DNA of 37,965 nucleotides from IMG/VR virus record IMGVR_UViG_3300021364_000066, positions 1-37,965 of that record, one strand, 5' to 3'. The number at the start of each line of letters is the position of its first letter. Within the stretch, counting starts at the first letter, position 1. Below, piece by piece: positions 10,501 to 17,828 of this stretch. A model generated the notes under the pieces. That model did not search any database, was not told where the DNA came from, and saw only the letters and a list, made by a program, of their open reading frames with translations. The position numbers and the translations under genes were made by a program. Source of the stretch: a virus.

Positions 10501-10692
10501 ACTGTGATGTACTAGGCTGTCAGGGTCATTTACAGCATCAGCCAAAATGCCACCGCTAAAAAGATCGGTGTCATTCAAGGAGTCGAAGTCGAAGTCTCCC
10601 TTTAGCAAACTGTTAGAGAGCAAGTCCTCGTCGTATTCTGGCTCCTGATACGGCTCAGCGGCTGACTCATAGTATGTGTTGACTACTGGCAT
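7528..10692 (-). CDS. Large virion-associated protein with EF-hand-like loops and Gly-rich tail, 1054 aa
   Basis: The order of parts is an acidic N-terminus with many Tyr and Trp (1-260), an Ala/Gly hydrophobic stretch near 262-310 including seven consecutive Ala, a second Ala-rich helical region to about 400, and an EF-hand-like loop DLDKDGDGVLNGND near 481. Then come repeated strands of the type DANGNPV/DPxTGxYKF (about 500-720), a Pro/Thr/Asp-rich linker (about 735-890), a second calcium-type loop DANEDGAVTNEEW near 915, and a long Gly/Asp/Ser tail. It sits between small fibre-like genes and tail tubular A. It could be a tail-associated or internal virion protein. No enzyme motif is visible. 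Confidence 0.6.
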   Translation of the reverse strand: MPVVNTYYESAAEPYQEPEYDEDLLSNSLLKGDFDFDSLNDTDLFSGGILADAVNDPDSLVHHSNFRAGSGMDNAVDVGYMNHTYIGDDGLRYKMVVSWDEDKQAMKYEQYDERVYRWSPSDEHKRTHRDQSVIDNAYGQEFNGGTGSGWYTEAEIKKAWDAGDMGQMQEQGVSWDQYWGYVTGVDQLINDGALPDYSDMDPREIAALQESGEYVNWSDVPEYMALVNDLGIPTQFESEGDVYNFNGFGYSRDYWADKTDAPVELINAVALGAIGSFVAGPLLAGAFQAAGMSAAAAAAASKGVISLATQYMTTGDLSIEDALLSAALSYGGSELQSALEGSGVIGDIGSAVTDFGDELATNGGDILSAALQAGGMSMVTQLVKDGEIDWKDAAMAAAMAGGTAALQGFLSDIGKSDEIDNLEEWDEYDEWQQEAINADIKDPFLNPNYKTVGDGLVMNINTGEVFGQGGIDSKSYGQFSDLDKDGDGVLNGNDLSEITTPDRDLKNIYGYEMGDTVYVDANGNPVDPKLVKFRPDGSYVGYDANGNRVTVTGTTYDQAFGGDKGGLEWKFGLNEDGSVSTTDGAIYYENGELAYEKVNGQWIDANGNIVDDPAQVDDLTMIAAKAIDEPLNSVEYFDQDGNPVTFGKVPLRDGYESGQYAGTIFGRDGKRYDFDPKTGLYKFNEGSVDNPGATSDEWYDPITNTTYTQDSEGKLIVTKYDEPIEDKTPVDPVDPVDPKNTTDSNQPGGTDGSGDKGDPGTPDTSSNTPSPNPDTNTSSGGVNVGGYTPQQLAEIAQIAGTTITDVINRINNGESVESITASANGDTSITPNGANTDNNTNTNQNPNQTPDNGGDDNNTGNPDPNPTPPPDPVNPTPTPNPVNEAYEARIQELMARGMSREQAEGNQASAIAQGADANEDGAVTNEEWSLFKGLDSNAGNGGSNSDGSGGNTEGGTGGGTTGGDQGGDGENGGDGTTDTGGGSSDGDGEGNNSGDGTGNGFGLGNGGGGMLSGSGDRDRPVWGPLLQGYQFQAKPKSQPTIGQRLFADLFEGRQ

Positions 10693-10726
10693 TTAATCTC
10701 GACTCTCTAAAGCATTTTCAAATGGA

Positions 10727-11305
10727 CTAGCCAAAGAGCTTCTTCTCCAGGTTGTCGCCTATTACTTTTCTCATTGCTTCGTTTTCAGAAGAAAAGAGGC
10801 GATTCTGATTCTTTGGCCCCCAAGCTGATCCAGCTTGACCAATCTTTGAGCCATCCCACTTAACATTACCTCGGGTATTACCTCCACCCCCGGTATTACC
10901 TCCACCTCCAGTATTGCCTCCACCTCCGGCGTTAATTGCCTGCCCATGAGATGTTTTATTTGGAGGGTTTGTGTCCCAGTCAGACCACGTTCCCTGACCG
11001 CGACCATATACATGGCTCATTATCTGATCGTTTGTATAGCCACTGTCTAGCAGGCCCCTATATCTCTGCATTGCCTCCAAGGCTTTTTGACGATTGCCTG
11101 ACGTTGCAAACTCATGGTTAACGTAGTGATAGTCACCGTTCATCACGTCATTGACCATAAACGGAAGACGTGAATAGAAGAAATTATCGTCGCCAATTAA
11201 CGATTTCAGATCGTCCAGCGACCCGCTTATCCCGCTTCCGTTCGGTCCCATTGCCTGCTGGAAGGCCTCCATAGAGGCTAGCTTTTGCTGTAACCAAGGA
11301 CTCAT
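10727..11305 (-). CDS. Unknown Gly/Asn-repeat late protein, 192 aa
   Basis: I do not recognise this protein. The first 125 residues are mixed helical and charged. They are followed by a perfect small repeat, GGGGNT three times (about residues 128-145), and a basic, Lys-rich end (DNLEKKLFG). It lies in the late operon between the lipoprotein and the 1054-residue protein, so it is probably a virion or assembly protein. The short Gly-Asn repeat would make a flexible linker. Nothing points to an enzyme. Confidence 0.55.
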   Translation of the reverse strand: MSPWLQQKLASMEAFQQAMGPNGSGISGSLDDLKSLIGDDNFFYSRLPFMVNDVMNGDYHYVNHEFATSGNRQKALEAMQRYRGLLDSGYTNDQIMSHVYGRGQGTWSDWDTNPPNKTSHGQAINAGGGGNTGGGGNTGGGGNTRGNVKWDGSKIGQAGSAWGPKNQNRLFSSENEAMRKVIGDNLEKKLFG

Positions 11306-11315
11306 TATCTACTCC

Positions 11316-12155
11316 CTATCCACACTGAGGAGGTGCCGGTGAAAATTGGGGCTTGGTGCAGTCAATTTCTGTAGGGTCGCCATCACCATCTACCGTGTAA
11401 GTGGTGTCACCAATCTGTATGTTGTACGCCAACCCTGTGCCAGCCAGATAGCTGAGCAATCCAGACAAAGTGAACTCCTGACCCTCATAGGTCACAGTTG
11501 AGTAGTCATTGTTTGTAGTGCCGTAGTCATTGTTTGTAGTGCTTACGGAGTTATCTGTTTCATTGTAGCTGTCTGAGATTGAGGTGTTGGTTGTTGTTTG
11601 CGAGCTATCAATCGTCGAGCCCGTAAGCGAGTAGTAATCACCTGCAATCGAATCACCAACATTAGCCACCGCAGCTGTACCCAGGTCAGCAACCGCCGCA
11701 ATCGCGTTAGCCGTCTGGTTTGCCTGATTGATCTGCACGTCTCTGGTTGCCTCAATTTGTCGTTTCTGGACATTGCCACTAATGACCGCCGTCCCAACAG
11801 TTGAAATAACACCCCCCGCAACCGGAGCCAAAGCCTGCGCCCACTCCAGCGCCTCGTTCCTGCTAGCCTGTAACCCGATGATTGGCGTGCTGTCTGCATT
11901 GTCATCTCCCCCAAGTCCCTGGATTGCGAGCGCCACTGTCACCGCGCCAGCTTGATCTGGATTAGCCTGCGCGACTGCCGCCAGTGCCTCATACAAAGCC
12001 TTCTTGGCTTCCGCCTCTGATAATCTCTCAGCCCTCTGCGCGTCTCGCTGAACGCGCACAATCTCAATTTGTGCTTGATTGTGCTGGGCCTTTTCTTCAA
12101 TGCTTGTGCATCCAGAAAGAATTGCTATCCCTAAGACGCAAACAGTGCTTTTCAT
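11316..12155 (-). CDS. Predicted lipoprotein in the late operon, 279 aa
   Basis: The chosen ATG at 12155 is preceded by GAGG at a suitable distance; an in-frame TTG further upstream is less likely. The N-terminus MKSTVCVLGIAILSGCTS is a classic lipoprotein signal with lipobox LSGC, so the mature protein should be lipid-anchored at Cys15. After it come a charged helix (about 20-60), Ala/Val/Gly helices (about 60-180), a Ser/Thr/Asn-rich stretch with the repeat TTNNDY (about 190-220), and a small beta-rich end with two Cys. Position inside the structural operon suggests a role in lysis (spanin-like), superinfection exclusion or virion entry. None can be chosen from sequence alone. Confidence 0.6.
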   Translation of the reverse strand: MKSTVCVLGIAILSGCTSIEEKAQHNQAQIEIVRVQRDAQRAERLSEAEAKKALYEALAAVAQANPDQAGAVTVALAIQGLGGDDNADSTPIIGLQASRNEALEWAQALAPVAGGVISTVGTAVISGNVQKRQIEATRDVQINQANQTANAIAAVADLGTAAVANVGDSIAGDYYSLTGSTIDSSQTTTNTSISDSYNETDNSVSTTNNDYGTTNNDYSTVTYEGQEFTLSGLLSYLAGTGLAYNIQIGDTTYTVDGDGDPTEIDCTKPQFSPAPPQCG

Positions 12156-12176
12156 TACGGTCAATTCCTCTTTCAA

Positions 12177-12980
12177 TTACCGCTTAAGATAAATGTACAT
12201 TCGTTCTGCCGTGCCTGTGTTAACCGCGTTGTCATCGGTTGACTCAGAATACCGACCTCGATCATCCAGCCGTATGTATTTGTATCCCCCTGCAAGCGTG
12301 TAGGCGTTACCATTACTCCTGCCTTTCTGCTTATGAGTAAGATTTCTGATGTCCGTGCCGGTACTTGAACCCATGGCGCCACACACCTCAAGCGCAATGC
12401 TATTTGGCTGACCATCAGTGATGTTAATAGGCCTGTTAAAAGAGGCCTCTTGAAATTGGAAATCATCTTCACTTGGGTTTCCAAACAGTTCTTTAGGGAA
12501 AGTCCAAGCATAGGCAAGGAAGTCGTACGGATAGTATGTGTTAGTTGAGTTGTCAGTTATGTAGTGATTCAGCGCGTTTCCGTTCGATGGAGCAATGCAC
12601 AACCCGACATTCAATTTGAAATAGTCACGAAAGGATGTCGTGGCACCCCTGAATCTATGCTTGCCGCCGGTATATCCAAAATCAAAGGTATTCTGATATG
12701 GGTCTGCGCCCCCCATATGAGCCGCCACCATTAGGTGAATATCCCCTTTTGTCACATTGCATCCAGAAATAGGCCCGCCACGCTCTGTGTAAGTCCTACC
12801 TCCATCAGTTTGCGGAGTGCCATAGCTGTAAATTACTCTTCCCGCCCATGTGTGATTGGGAGCAGTCGGGATTTCTGGCAGTGAAGGCCAGACCTTTTCA
12901 TTGCCCGCATAGACAGCCTTGACGTTAGTGCCGCCAACCTTGATTGCCTTGATCTCTTTTGTGCCAGCAAAAATACTCAT
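12177..12980 (-). CDS. Fibre-associated protein, 267 aa
   Basis: The N-terminal 32 residues (AIKVGGTNVKAVYAGNEKVWP) match a small beta module often found at the start of phage fibre or receptor-binding accessory proteins. The rest is beta-rich with many Tyr, Gly and Asn and no recognised enzyme motif. The ATG overlaps the stop of the 845-residue fibre gene, so the two are translationally coupled. That supports a role as fibre tip, fibre partner or chaperone. The identity of the C-terminal domain is unknown to me. Confidence 0.55.
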   Translation of the reverse strand: MSIFAGTKEIKAIKVGGTNVKAVYAGNEKVWPSLPEIPTAPNHTWAGRVIYSYGTPQTDGGRTYTERGGPISGCNVTKGDIHLMVAAHMGGADPYQNTFDFGYTGGKHRFRGATTSFRDYFKLNVGLCIAPSNGNALNHYITDNSTNTYYPYDFLAYAWTFPKELFGNPSEDDFQFQEASFNRPINITDGQPNSIALEVCGAMGSSTGTDIRNLTHKQKGRSNGNAYTLAGGYKYIRLDDRGRYSESTDDNAVNTGTAERMYIYLKR

Positions 12981-15514
12981 GTCAGGAAGTAAATCGTCTC
13001 CGCGTCTTTAGAACCTAAACCGTTGTACTCAGCCTCTGTCATCACTACGTTTCTTTTAGTCTCTGACTTTGTGTACGAATCTCCCTTACCAGCGTACTTA
13101 GAGTCTGACTCAGCCTTTGTGTAGCTGGCACCACTGGCGGCAAAATCACTTACCGCCTTTGTGCCTCCCCCACCAAGAAGGACAAAGAGGTCGCTAGAAC
13201 TTGCCGCCTTGAAACCGTTAGCCGATACCAGCCCCTTGATCGTTGCTCCACCGGGCGGGAATGGGTCTAACAATAGGGTGTCTCTGCCAACCCACTTAGT
13301 TCCGTTCCAGACAAGGACTTCCCCGCTTGTGCTTCCGTTGGGAAGATCGGTGCCGCCTGATGGCGGGTTATTCCACCTGTTAATGTCAGACTGACTAATC
13401 TGCTTAACATGAGTAGGTACTGTGGGGTCTGCCTCAATAAATTCGGTCAGATACCACTTATCTGTTTCGGAGCGATCAATGCTTACAACAGGCTCTGACG
13501 GTTTAGTGGCATCTACGGAAATGCCTAGCCCCTGAACAACGTCAGTCACACCTATATCTGCCATCTCACCCAGCAGATACCAGCGGTCATTCGCATAACC
13601 AATGAAGTTTCCTGCGTTTACTTCAGTACCAGCAATACCGGTCCAACTAGCCGCCGCCTTGCCTTTGGTGTTGTTGACATACAGATCGCCCTTCTCTGCC
13701 GCTGGTGCTGGCTGAGCAACATTTATTCCTCCCTTAAAATCAAGTTCAGTCTCTATAAAGTCAAAGTTATTTGCGCTCCACGATGAGCCAGTCCAAACAA
13801 GCAGATCATTCGGACTAGGGCTCGACGCGCTTACATCCGAAAGGTCATCTAGGACATGAGTGTGATTGCCCTTTGCCACCGTACTGCCGGTAGTGCCAAA
13901 GTTCTTATTGAAGGCAGTAAGTTTCGGGTTAATAACAGGCTCGTAAACACCTTCGTGGTCGTGGTTGTTTGGTGCGTAGTTGTGAGTGTGATTACCCTCA
14001 GCCACAGTGCCAGAGGTGGTGCCAAAGTTTTTATTGAAAGCAGTGTTCTTTGCAAACTTAGGCTCATACCACTTATCAACCTCAGTGCGATCAATGTTTA
14101 CAACAGGCTGAGATGGCTTATCGTCATCTACATAAATGCCTATTCCAGAACCAACATCTGTAACGCCGATTTCTGCCATGTCGCCAAGCAGGAACCATCT
14201 GTCATGAGGGTCTGCGGCATAGCCCACAAACTTACCAGCCTGCACTTCCCTGCCAGCAATGTCTCCCCAGCTTGAGCTGATCGTCCCGTTGGCATCAAAA
14301 ACGTATAGATCACCGCCTGCTGGGTTAGTAGGAGCCGCCGCAGTTGGCGCTATGCCACCCTTAAACCGGAGTGCTGTCTGGATAAACTTAAAGTCATTAG
14401 CCTCCCAAGCACTTCCATTCCAAACAATCAGGTCGTCTAGATCTGGAGAGATGGCAGTGACATCACTAAGGTCGTTTAATTTGTGATCGTGATTTTCAAA
14501 ATCACTTTTGAGGTCTTTTATGTCTGTTTTGTTTTGAGTAATTTGACCCTGAAGATTCAGGTCGGCATCTTTCCTGTCTTGAATCTCTTGGGTAATTTGA
14601 TTTTGAAGGCCGCTAACGTCATTGCCTTCAATATCTTTCAGTTCATCTATCTGGCCCTGAAGATTTTTAACATCCCCAGCATGATCTCCCCAGCCATGGG
14701 CTTCTACGCCTTTTGCAATATCGTCTTGGCAGCTTTGAGTAAGACCAACAACAGGACGATCAGGCTGGGTTTCATCGACAACAATGCAGTCACCCTCCCT
14801 TACCTGTACCACAGCGCCACTGGCTACATCACCCAACAGATACCAGCGGGCTTTTGCCTCTGAGTAACCAACCATATTGCCGACAAGCACGTTAGTGCCA
14901 GCAAGTGGCCCCCAACCAGAGTGCATTACGCCATCTGTATCGTTAATGTACAGATCGCCTTTGTTGGGATTGGCGGGAGGGGTCGCGGTAAAGTCCCACG
15001 ATCCCATGAAGTTAAGCTCTGTCTCTATGTGGAATGGCTCTGCCACCCACTTGCCACTGCCGTTATAGATTAAGAAATCATCAAGATTGGCGTTCTCAGA
15101 TTGAACGTCAGCAAGATCATTAGTAACAAGCTCATCAATGCGCGTATGCAAATCTGCATCGCCATCCTTCCTGTCTTCAATCTCCTGCTTCAGCGCATCA
15201 TCTAGATTCCCAATATCCTCTTTTATCTGAGAATCATCATATGGCTCTAGGTTATCTATCTGATCTTGGAGAGCTTGATCGCCAGCTATTCTGTCTCGAA
15301 TTTCTTTCTCTAATGCAGACTGATCGGCCTTGTCGTCCAGTAGATCGCTTAAGCCTTCAATTCCGTCAACATCAATATCGCCCGTAACGTTCTCAAAAGC
15401 TTCTTGGATAGCGCCAAACTCTTGGTCAAAGTGTAGGCCCTTGATAACTTTGTCAGGCTCTCCGCTAGCAAGGCTGTCCCTGAACTCAAAGTAATTCTTC
15501 TGTTTGTACGCCAT
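12977..15514 (-). CDS. Tail fibre with three copies of a ~130-residue module, 845 aa
   Basis: The N-terminal 130 residues are coiled-coil (heptads with DNLD/EIEDR). Three homologous modules follow at about 133-260, 345-481 and 553-689. Each runs through a LxDLSDV-like start, a NGSxxW strand, a GDLYVND strand, GxxVGYxxxRWYLLG and a closing P-VVxIDR-DKWY. A FNKNFGTT...GNHTH element occurs twice between modules 2 and 3; HxH motifs of this kind are known in trimeric phage spikes, where they bind iron. The C-terminus VVMTEAEYNGLGSKDAETIYF is a common fibre ending. The protein likely makes a trimeric receptor-binding fibre. It starts after the post-capsid terminator and needs read-through or another promoter. 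Confidence 0.78.
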   Translation of the reverse strand: MAYKQKNYFEFRDSLASGEPDKVIKGLHFDQEFGAIQEAFENVTGDIDVDGIEGLSDLLDDKADQSALEKEIRDRIAGDQALQDQIDNLEPYDDSQIKEDIGNLDDALKQEIEDRKDGDADLHTRIDELVTNDLADVQSENANLDDFLIYNGSGKWVAEPFHIETELNFMGSWDFTATPPANPNKGDLYINDTDGVMHSGWGPLAGTNVLVGNMVGYSEAKARWYLLGDVASGAVVQVREGDCIVVDETQPDRPVVGLTQSCQDDIAKGVEAHGWGDHAGDVKNLQGQIDELKDIEGNDVSGLQNQITQEIQDRKDADLNLQGQITQNKTDIKDLKSDFENHDHKLNDLSDVTAISPDLDDLIVWNGSAWEANDFKFIQTALRFKGGIAPTAAAPTNPAGGDLYVFDANGTISSSWGDIAGREVQAGKFVGYAADPHDRWFLLGDMAEIGVTDVGSGIGIYVDDDKPSQPVVNIDRTEVDKWYEPKFAKNTAFNKNFGTTSGTVAEGNHTHNYAPNNHDHEGVYEPVINPKLTAFNKNFGTTGSTVAKGNHTHVLDDLSDVSASSPSPNDLLVWTGSSWSANNFDFIETELDFKGGINVAQPAPAAEKGDLYVNNTKGKAAASWTGIAGTEVNAGNFIGYANDRWYLLGEMADIGVTDVVQGLGISVDATKPSEPVVSIDRSETDKWYLTEFIEADPTVPTHVKQISQSDINRWNNPPSGGTDLPNGSTSGEVLVWNGTKWVGRDTLLLDPFPPGGATIKGLVSANGFKAASSSDLFVLLGGGGTKAVSDFAASGASYTKAESDSKYAGKGDSYTKSETKRNVVMTEAEYNGLGSKDAETIYFLT

Positions 15515-15530
15515 CTCTAAAATCCTATAG

Positions 15531-15552
15531 AAAAGGGCCCCCGAAGAGGCCC
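15531..15552 (-). terminator. Rho-independent terminator after the major capsid gene
   Basis: On the minus strand a 7-bp stem (GGGCCTC with GGGGCCC, one G-U pair) closes a TTCG loop and is followed by TTTTCT. It begins eight bases past the capsid stop. Terminators just after the capsid gene are common in phages and let capsid be made in excess of the downstream tail genes. Confidence 0.85.
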
Positions 15553-15559
15553 GTCAGTT

Positions 15560-16471
15560 TTACGCGGCAACCCAGATAACAACGCCGTTATCTGGACGGT
15601 AGCAGTCTTCACCGTACAGAGTGTCAGCAGTCATCAGATCAGCAAGGTACTCCTGCTTGTACTGAGTCTGTGTACGCACACCCATCTGCTCAGCAATTAC
15701 CAGAGCATCAGTGTGGAACAACAGGCAGGGCTTCTCGCCAGCTGCGTTAGCGGTAAGGTTGGTAGAGACATATACGTCAACGCCGTATAGCTCACCAATC
15801 TTGCCATTCACAACGCCACGACCATTTACAAAGTCGCTAGATACATAGCGATCAATGCCCATGATGTGATTACGGGCCGCAGGTGGGATTACCAGCTTAC
15901 GGCTGTCCATAGGCACATCGGCGTCATCCAAGATCTGGATAGCATCTCGGAAGGTTTGGTCGTTAAAGTCTGCCGCCGATCCTTCTGCAGCAGGAACAAC
16001 AAGCCCACCCTCAGTTGAGTGACCTTGAACAGTCCAGCAGTCCAGGGCAGAGGCGATCAGGTCAGAATCAACCTTACGAGCCAGTGCATAACCAGCATCC
16101 TGCGTATAGAACTTACGCATAGAAGACAGTGCCTGTACTGAGGTAATGTCCTCAATCAAACGGCTGTACTCCCAGTGCTGGTCGATCAAGATCTGCTTGT
16201 TCTCAGACGCATCAGCAACCAGAGTTACCTGTGATTCCTGAAGCTTTTGGTTAGCCTCACCACGAACAGGCATAGGGATGTTGATAGTGTCACCCTTTTT
16301 GCCTGACATCTTCATAGACTTGACCAGTGGCTTCATTACGAGAGACTTCTCGTACTCAGCAATGATCTCGTCTGACCACAGCTTCGGAATAAAGCTAGCG
16401 TGGTTAGTGTTGTTAACGGTATCTCCGGTAGCCCAGCTACCAGCAGATCCGGTTCTTTGGTCAATAGCCAT
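15560..16471 (-). CDS. Major capsid protein
   Basis: The protein has 303 residues and directly follows the scaffold gene. It has the plan of short HK97-fold capsid proteins: a polar N-arm, the entry ASFIPKLWSDEIIAEYEKSLV near 26, the E-loop region GDTINIPMPVRGEA near 60-75, the spine helix region with DSDLIASALD, a KLVIPPAARNHIMG segment, and an end YKQEYLADLMTADTLYG. Translation starts at the ATG after a strong AAAGGAGA site. The gene is followed at once by a terminator. Assembly would be on the scaffold encoded just upstream. I am confident of the role from sequence and position. Confidence 0.88.
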   Translation of the reverse strand: MAIDQRTGSAGSWATGDTVNNTNHASFIPKLWSDEIIAEYEKSLVMKPLVKSMKMSGKKGDTINIPMPVRGEANQKLQESQVTLVADASENKQILIDQHWEYSRLIEDITSVQALSSMRKFYTQDAGYALARKVDSDLIASALDCWTVQGHSTEGGLVVPAAEGSAADFNDQTFRDAIQILDDADVPMDSRKLVIPPAARNHIMGIDRYVSSDFVNGRGVVNGKIGELYGVDVYVSTNLTANAAGEKPCLLFHTDALVIAEQMGVRTQTQYKQEYLADLMTADTLYGEDCYRPDNGVVIWVAA

Positions 16472-16484
16472 TTCTGGTCTCCTT

Positions 16485-16500
16485 TACTAAAAATTTACTA
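16485..16500 (-). promoter_or_regulatory. Degenerate copy of the phage operator-like motif upstream of the capsid gene
   Basis: On the minus strand the sequence TAGTAAATTTTTAGTA sits just upstream of the capsid Shine-Dalgarno site. It keeps one half of the TAGYAA-N4-TTRCTA palindrome, while the other half has one mismatch (AGTA for ACTA). A near-identical string occurs at 28792-28807. It could be a weak regulator site, an A/T-rich translation enhancer, or chance. Confidence 0.3.
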
Positions 16501-16503
16501 ACC

Positions 16504-17325
16504 CTAATCACGAACACGCCCTTCTGCGTAAGCAGCGACAATCTCTGGCTGGAGATTGTGGTATCGCTCTGGGTCAGTTTTATGTAGCTCACGAATGTCA
16601 GCCGACCGATATATTCGCCGGGAACCTCGTACGTCGGAATTGCCACGAGTTAAGCCAGTATTGGCGCTTCTCACAGCCTGTTTTTGAGCCTTTGCGCTAG
16701 CTTCTTTGGCAGATGCCTCGATCTGATTCAACTGTTTAAAGGTTGAAATCAAGTCATCAGCCTCCTCAACATCACCCATTTGATCGGCCCTTTGAAGGCG
16801 AGCAAGCCTCACAGGTGAGGATTTAATCCACTCAGCAAACTTGGGGCTGTTATAAACCTCTTTGAGGTCAGGGTGACGCTGTTGAAGCGTTGCCAAGCCC
16901 TGGGCATAGGCCATTTTGGTGGCCATTTCCTGTGCTTGACGTAACGCTGGGTGGCTTTCAATCACTCTGTTCACCGTACTGGTGGGGTCAGAGAAGAAAT
17001 CAGCCTCCGTTATAGGCTCTGGTTCCGGTTCAGAGGCTTTTGATGTATTGAGAGCCATGGCATCTAACGTAGACCTTAGATTGTGAAGCTCGCTGCCTTG
17101 CTGCCCAATCATCTGCTCCTTCTCTAGCAATATTTTGCTAAGTTCAGCCGCAGTTTTGCCACGATAGATTTCTGGAGTGTCTTCCTCGTCAGCTACTTCC
17201 TCTGCTTCTACAACATCTTCAGCAGGTTCCTCTACTCGAGGAGTCTCCTCTTCAATGTTGCCAGCAGTTTCGCCTTCTTGAAGTTCCAGTTCAGGTTGTT
17301 CGACTTCTTCAATAATCTCAGCCAT
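16504..17325 (-). CDS. Capsid scaffolding protein
   Basis: The protein has 273 residues. The N-terminal 50 are extremely Glu-rich, followed by a coiled-coil (about 55-95), a linker, a helical middle with VESHPALRQAQEMATKMAY, and a basic C-terminus with Arg clusters (RGSRRIYRS). An acidic helical body with a basic end that binds the coat protein is the usual scaffold plan, and it stands directly before the capsid gene. The start is the ATG at 17325 after ACGGAG. The 90-bp gap upstream holds a small GACCC/GGGTC hairpin (17396-17412) and a direct repeat GGAGTGTC. Confidence 0.82.
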   Translation of the reverse strand: MAEIIEEVEQPELELQEGETAGNIEEETPRVEEPAEDVVEAEEVADEEDTPEIYRGKTAAELSKILLEKEQMIGQQGSELHNLRSTLDAMALNTSKASEPEPEPITEADFFSDPTSTVNRVIESHPALRQAQEMATKMAYAQGLATLQQRHPDLKEVYNSPKFAEWIKSSPVRLARLQRADQMGDVEEADDLISTFKQLNQIEASAKEASAKAQKQAVRSANTGLTRGNSDVRGSRRIYRSADIRELHKTDPERYHNLQPEIVAAYAEGRVRD

Positions 17326-17415
17326 TACATGATCTCCGTTCCGTTAAAGGAGTGTCGGATAAAAACAGGGAGTGTCCTTTCGGTTCCCCGCGTATGACCC
17401 AACCGGCGGGTCAAT

Positions 17416-17649
17416 TCAGTTAAGCTCATAGTCATCAACCTCAGAAGATTGTCTGACGTAGCTTTCATAACCTGTAAACATTCTCAGAACAGCTAGCCGT
17501 CCTTTGTTGTAGTACAGGTCTTCAATACTGTTGCAAGCATCTACAGTGATGAGGTCAATCTGCTCTTCACACTCTTCTACAAGACGCTTCCAGCCCTGAT
17601 GCATAAACATATCCAGGGCATCTTCTATCTCTTGCTCTGATACGCTCAC
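17416..17649 (-). CDS. Small acidic late protein, 77 aa
   Basis: This 77-residue, acidic, probably all-helical protein has motifs LVEECEEQIDLI and NKGRLAVLRMFTGYE. Small proteins of this size commonly sit between portal and scaffold in podoviruses, and I cannot give this one a function. Its ATG overlaps the stop of the 60-residue gene, placing it firmly in the head operon. A role in head assembly is only inferred from position. Confidence 0.6.
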   Translation of the reverse strand: MSVSEQEIEDALDMFMHQGWKRLVEECEEQIDLITVDACNSIEDLYYNKGRLAVLRMFTGYESYVRQSSEVDDYELN

Positions 17650-17828
17650 GCGGCCTTTACCTTTGGCTTAGGGCCAGGCTTCTTTCTGTTTTCCATGTGC
17701 GTGAGCCGTTCATTAAGCTCCCTCACCTGCCTTTCTAATCTGGCAATCTGCATAGAATGATCCTGTAGATACTTAGTAGTGTTGGCTACAAGCTCATCAA
17801 ATGTTCTCTTGTCTATCATTGTTGACAT
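17646..17828 (-). CDS. Small coiled-coil late protein, 60 aa
   Basis: This 60-residue protein has a central heptad pattern (MQIARLERQVRELNERLTHM) predicting a coiled coil and a basic tail KKPGPKPKVKAA that could contact nucleic acid or an acidic partner. It begins directly after the stop of the collagen-like fibre gene. A second in-frame ATG four codons in is an alternative start. The function is unknown. It may be a small head or scaffold accessory. Confidence 0.6.
   Translation of the reverse strand: MSTMIDKRTFDELVANTTKYLQDHSMQIARLERQVRELNERLTHMENRKKPGPKPKVKAA

Noticed and set aside
12177-15514. Diversity-generating retroelement target in the fibre genes
   Set aside because: No reverse transcriptase gene or paired template/variable repeat is present in the window.
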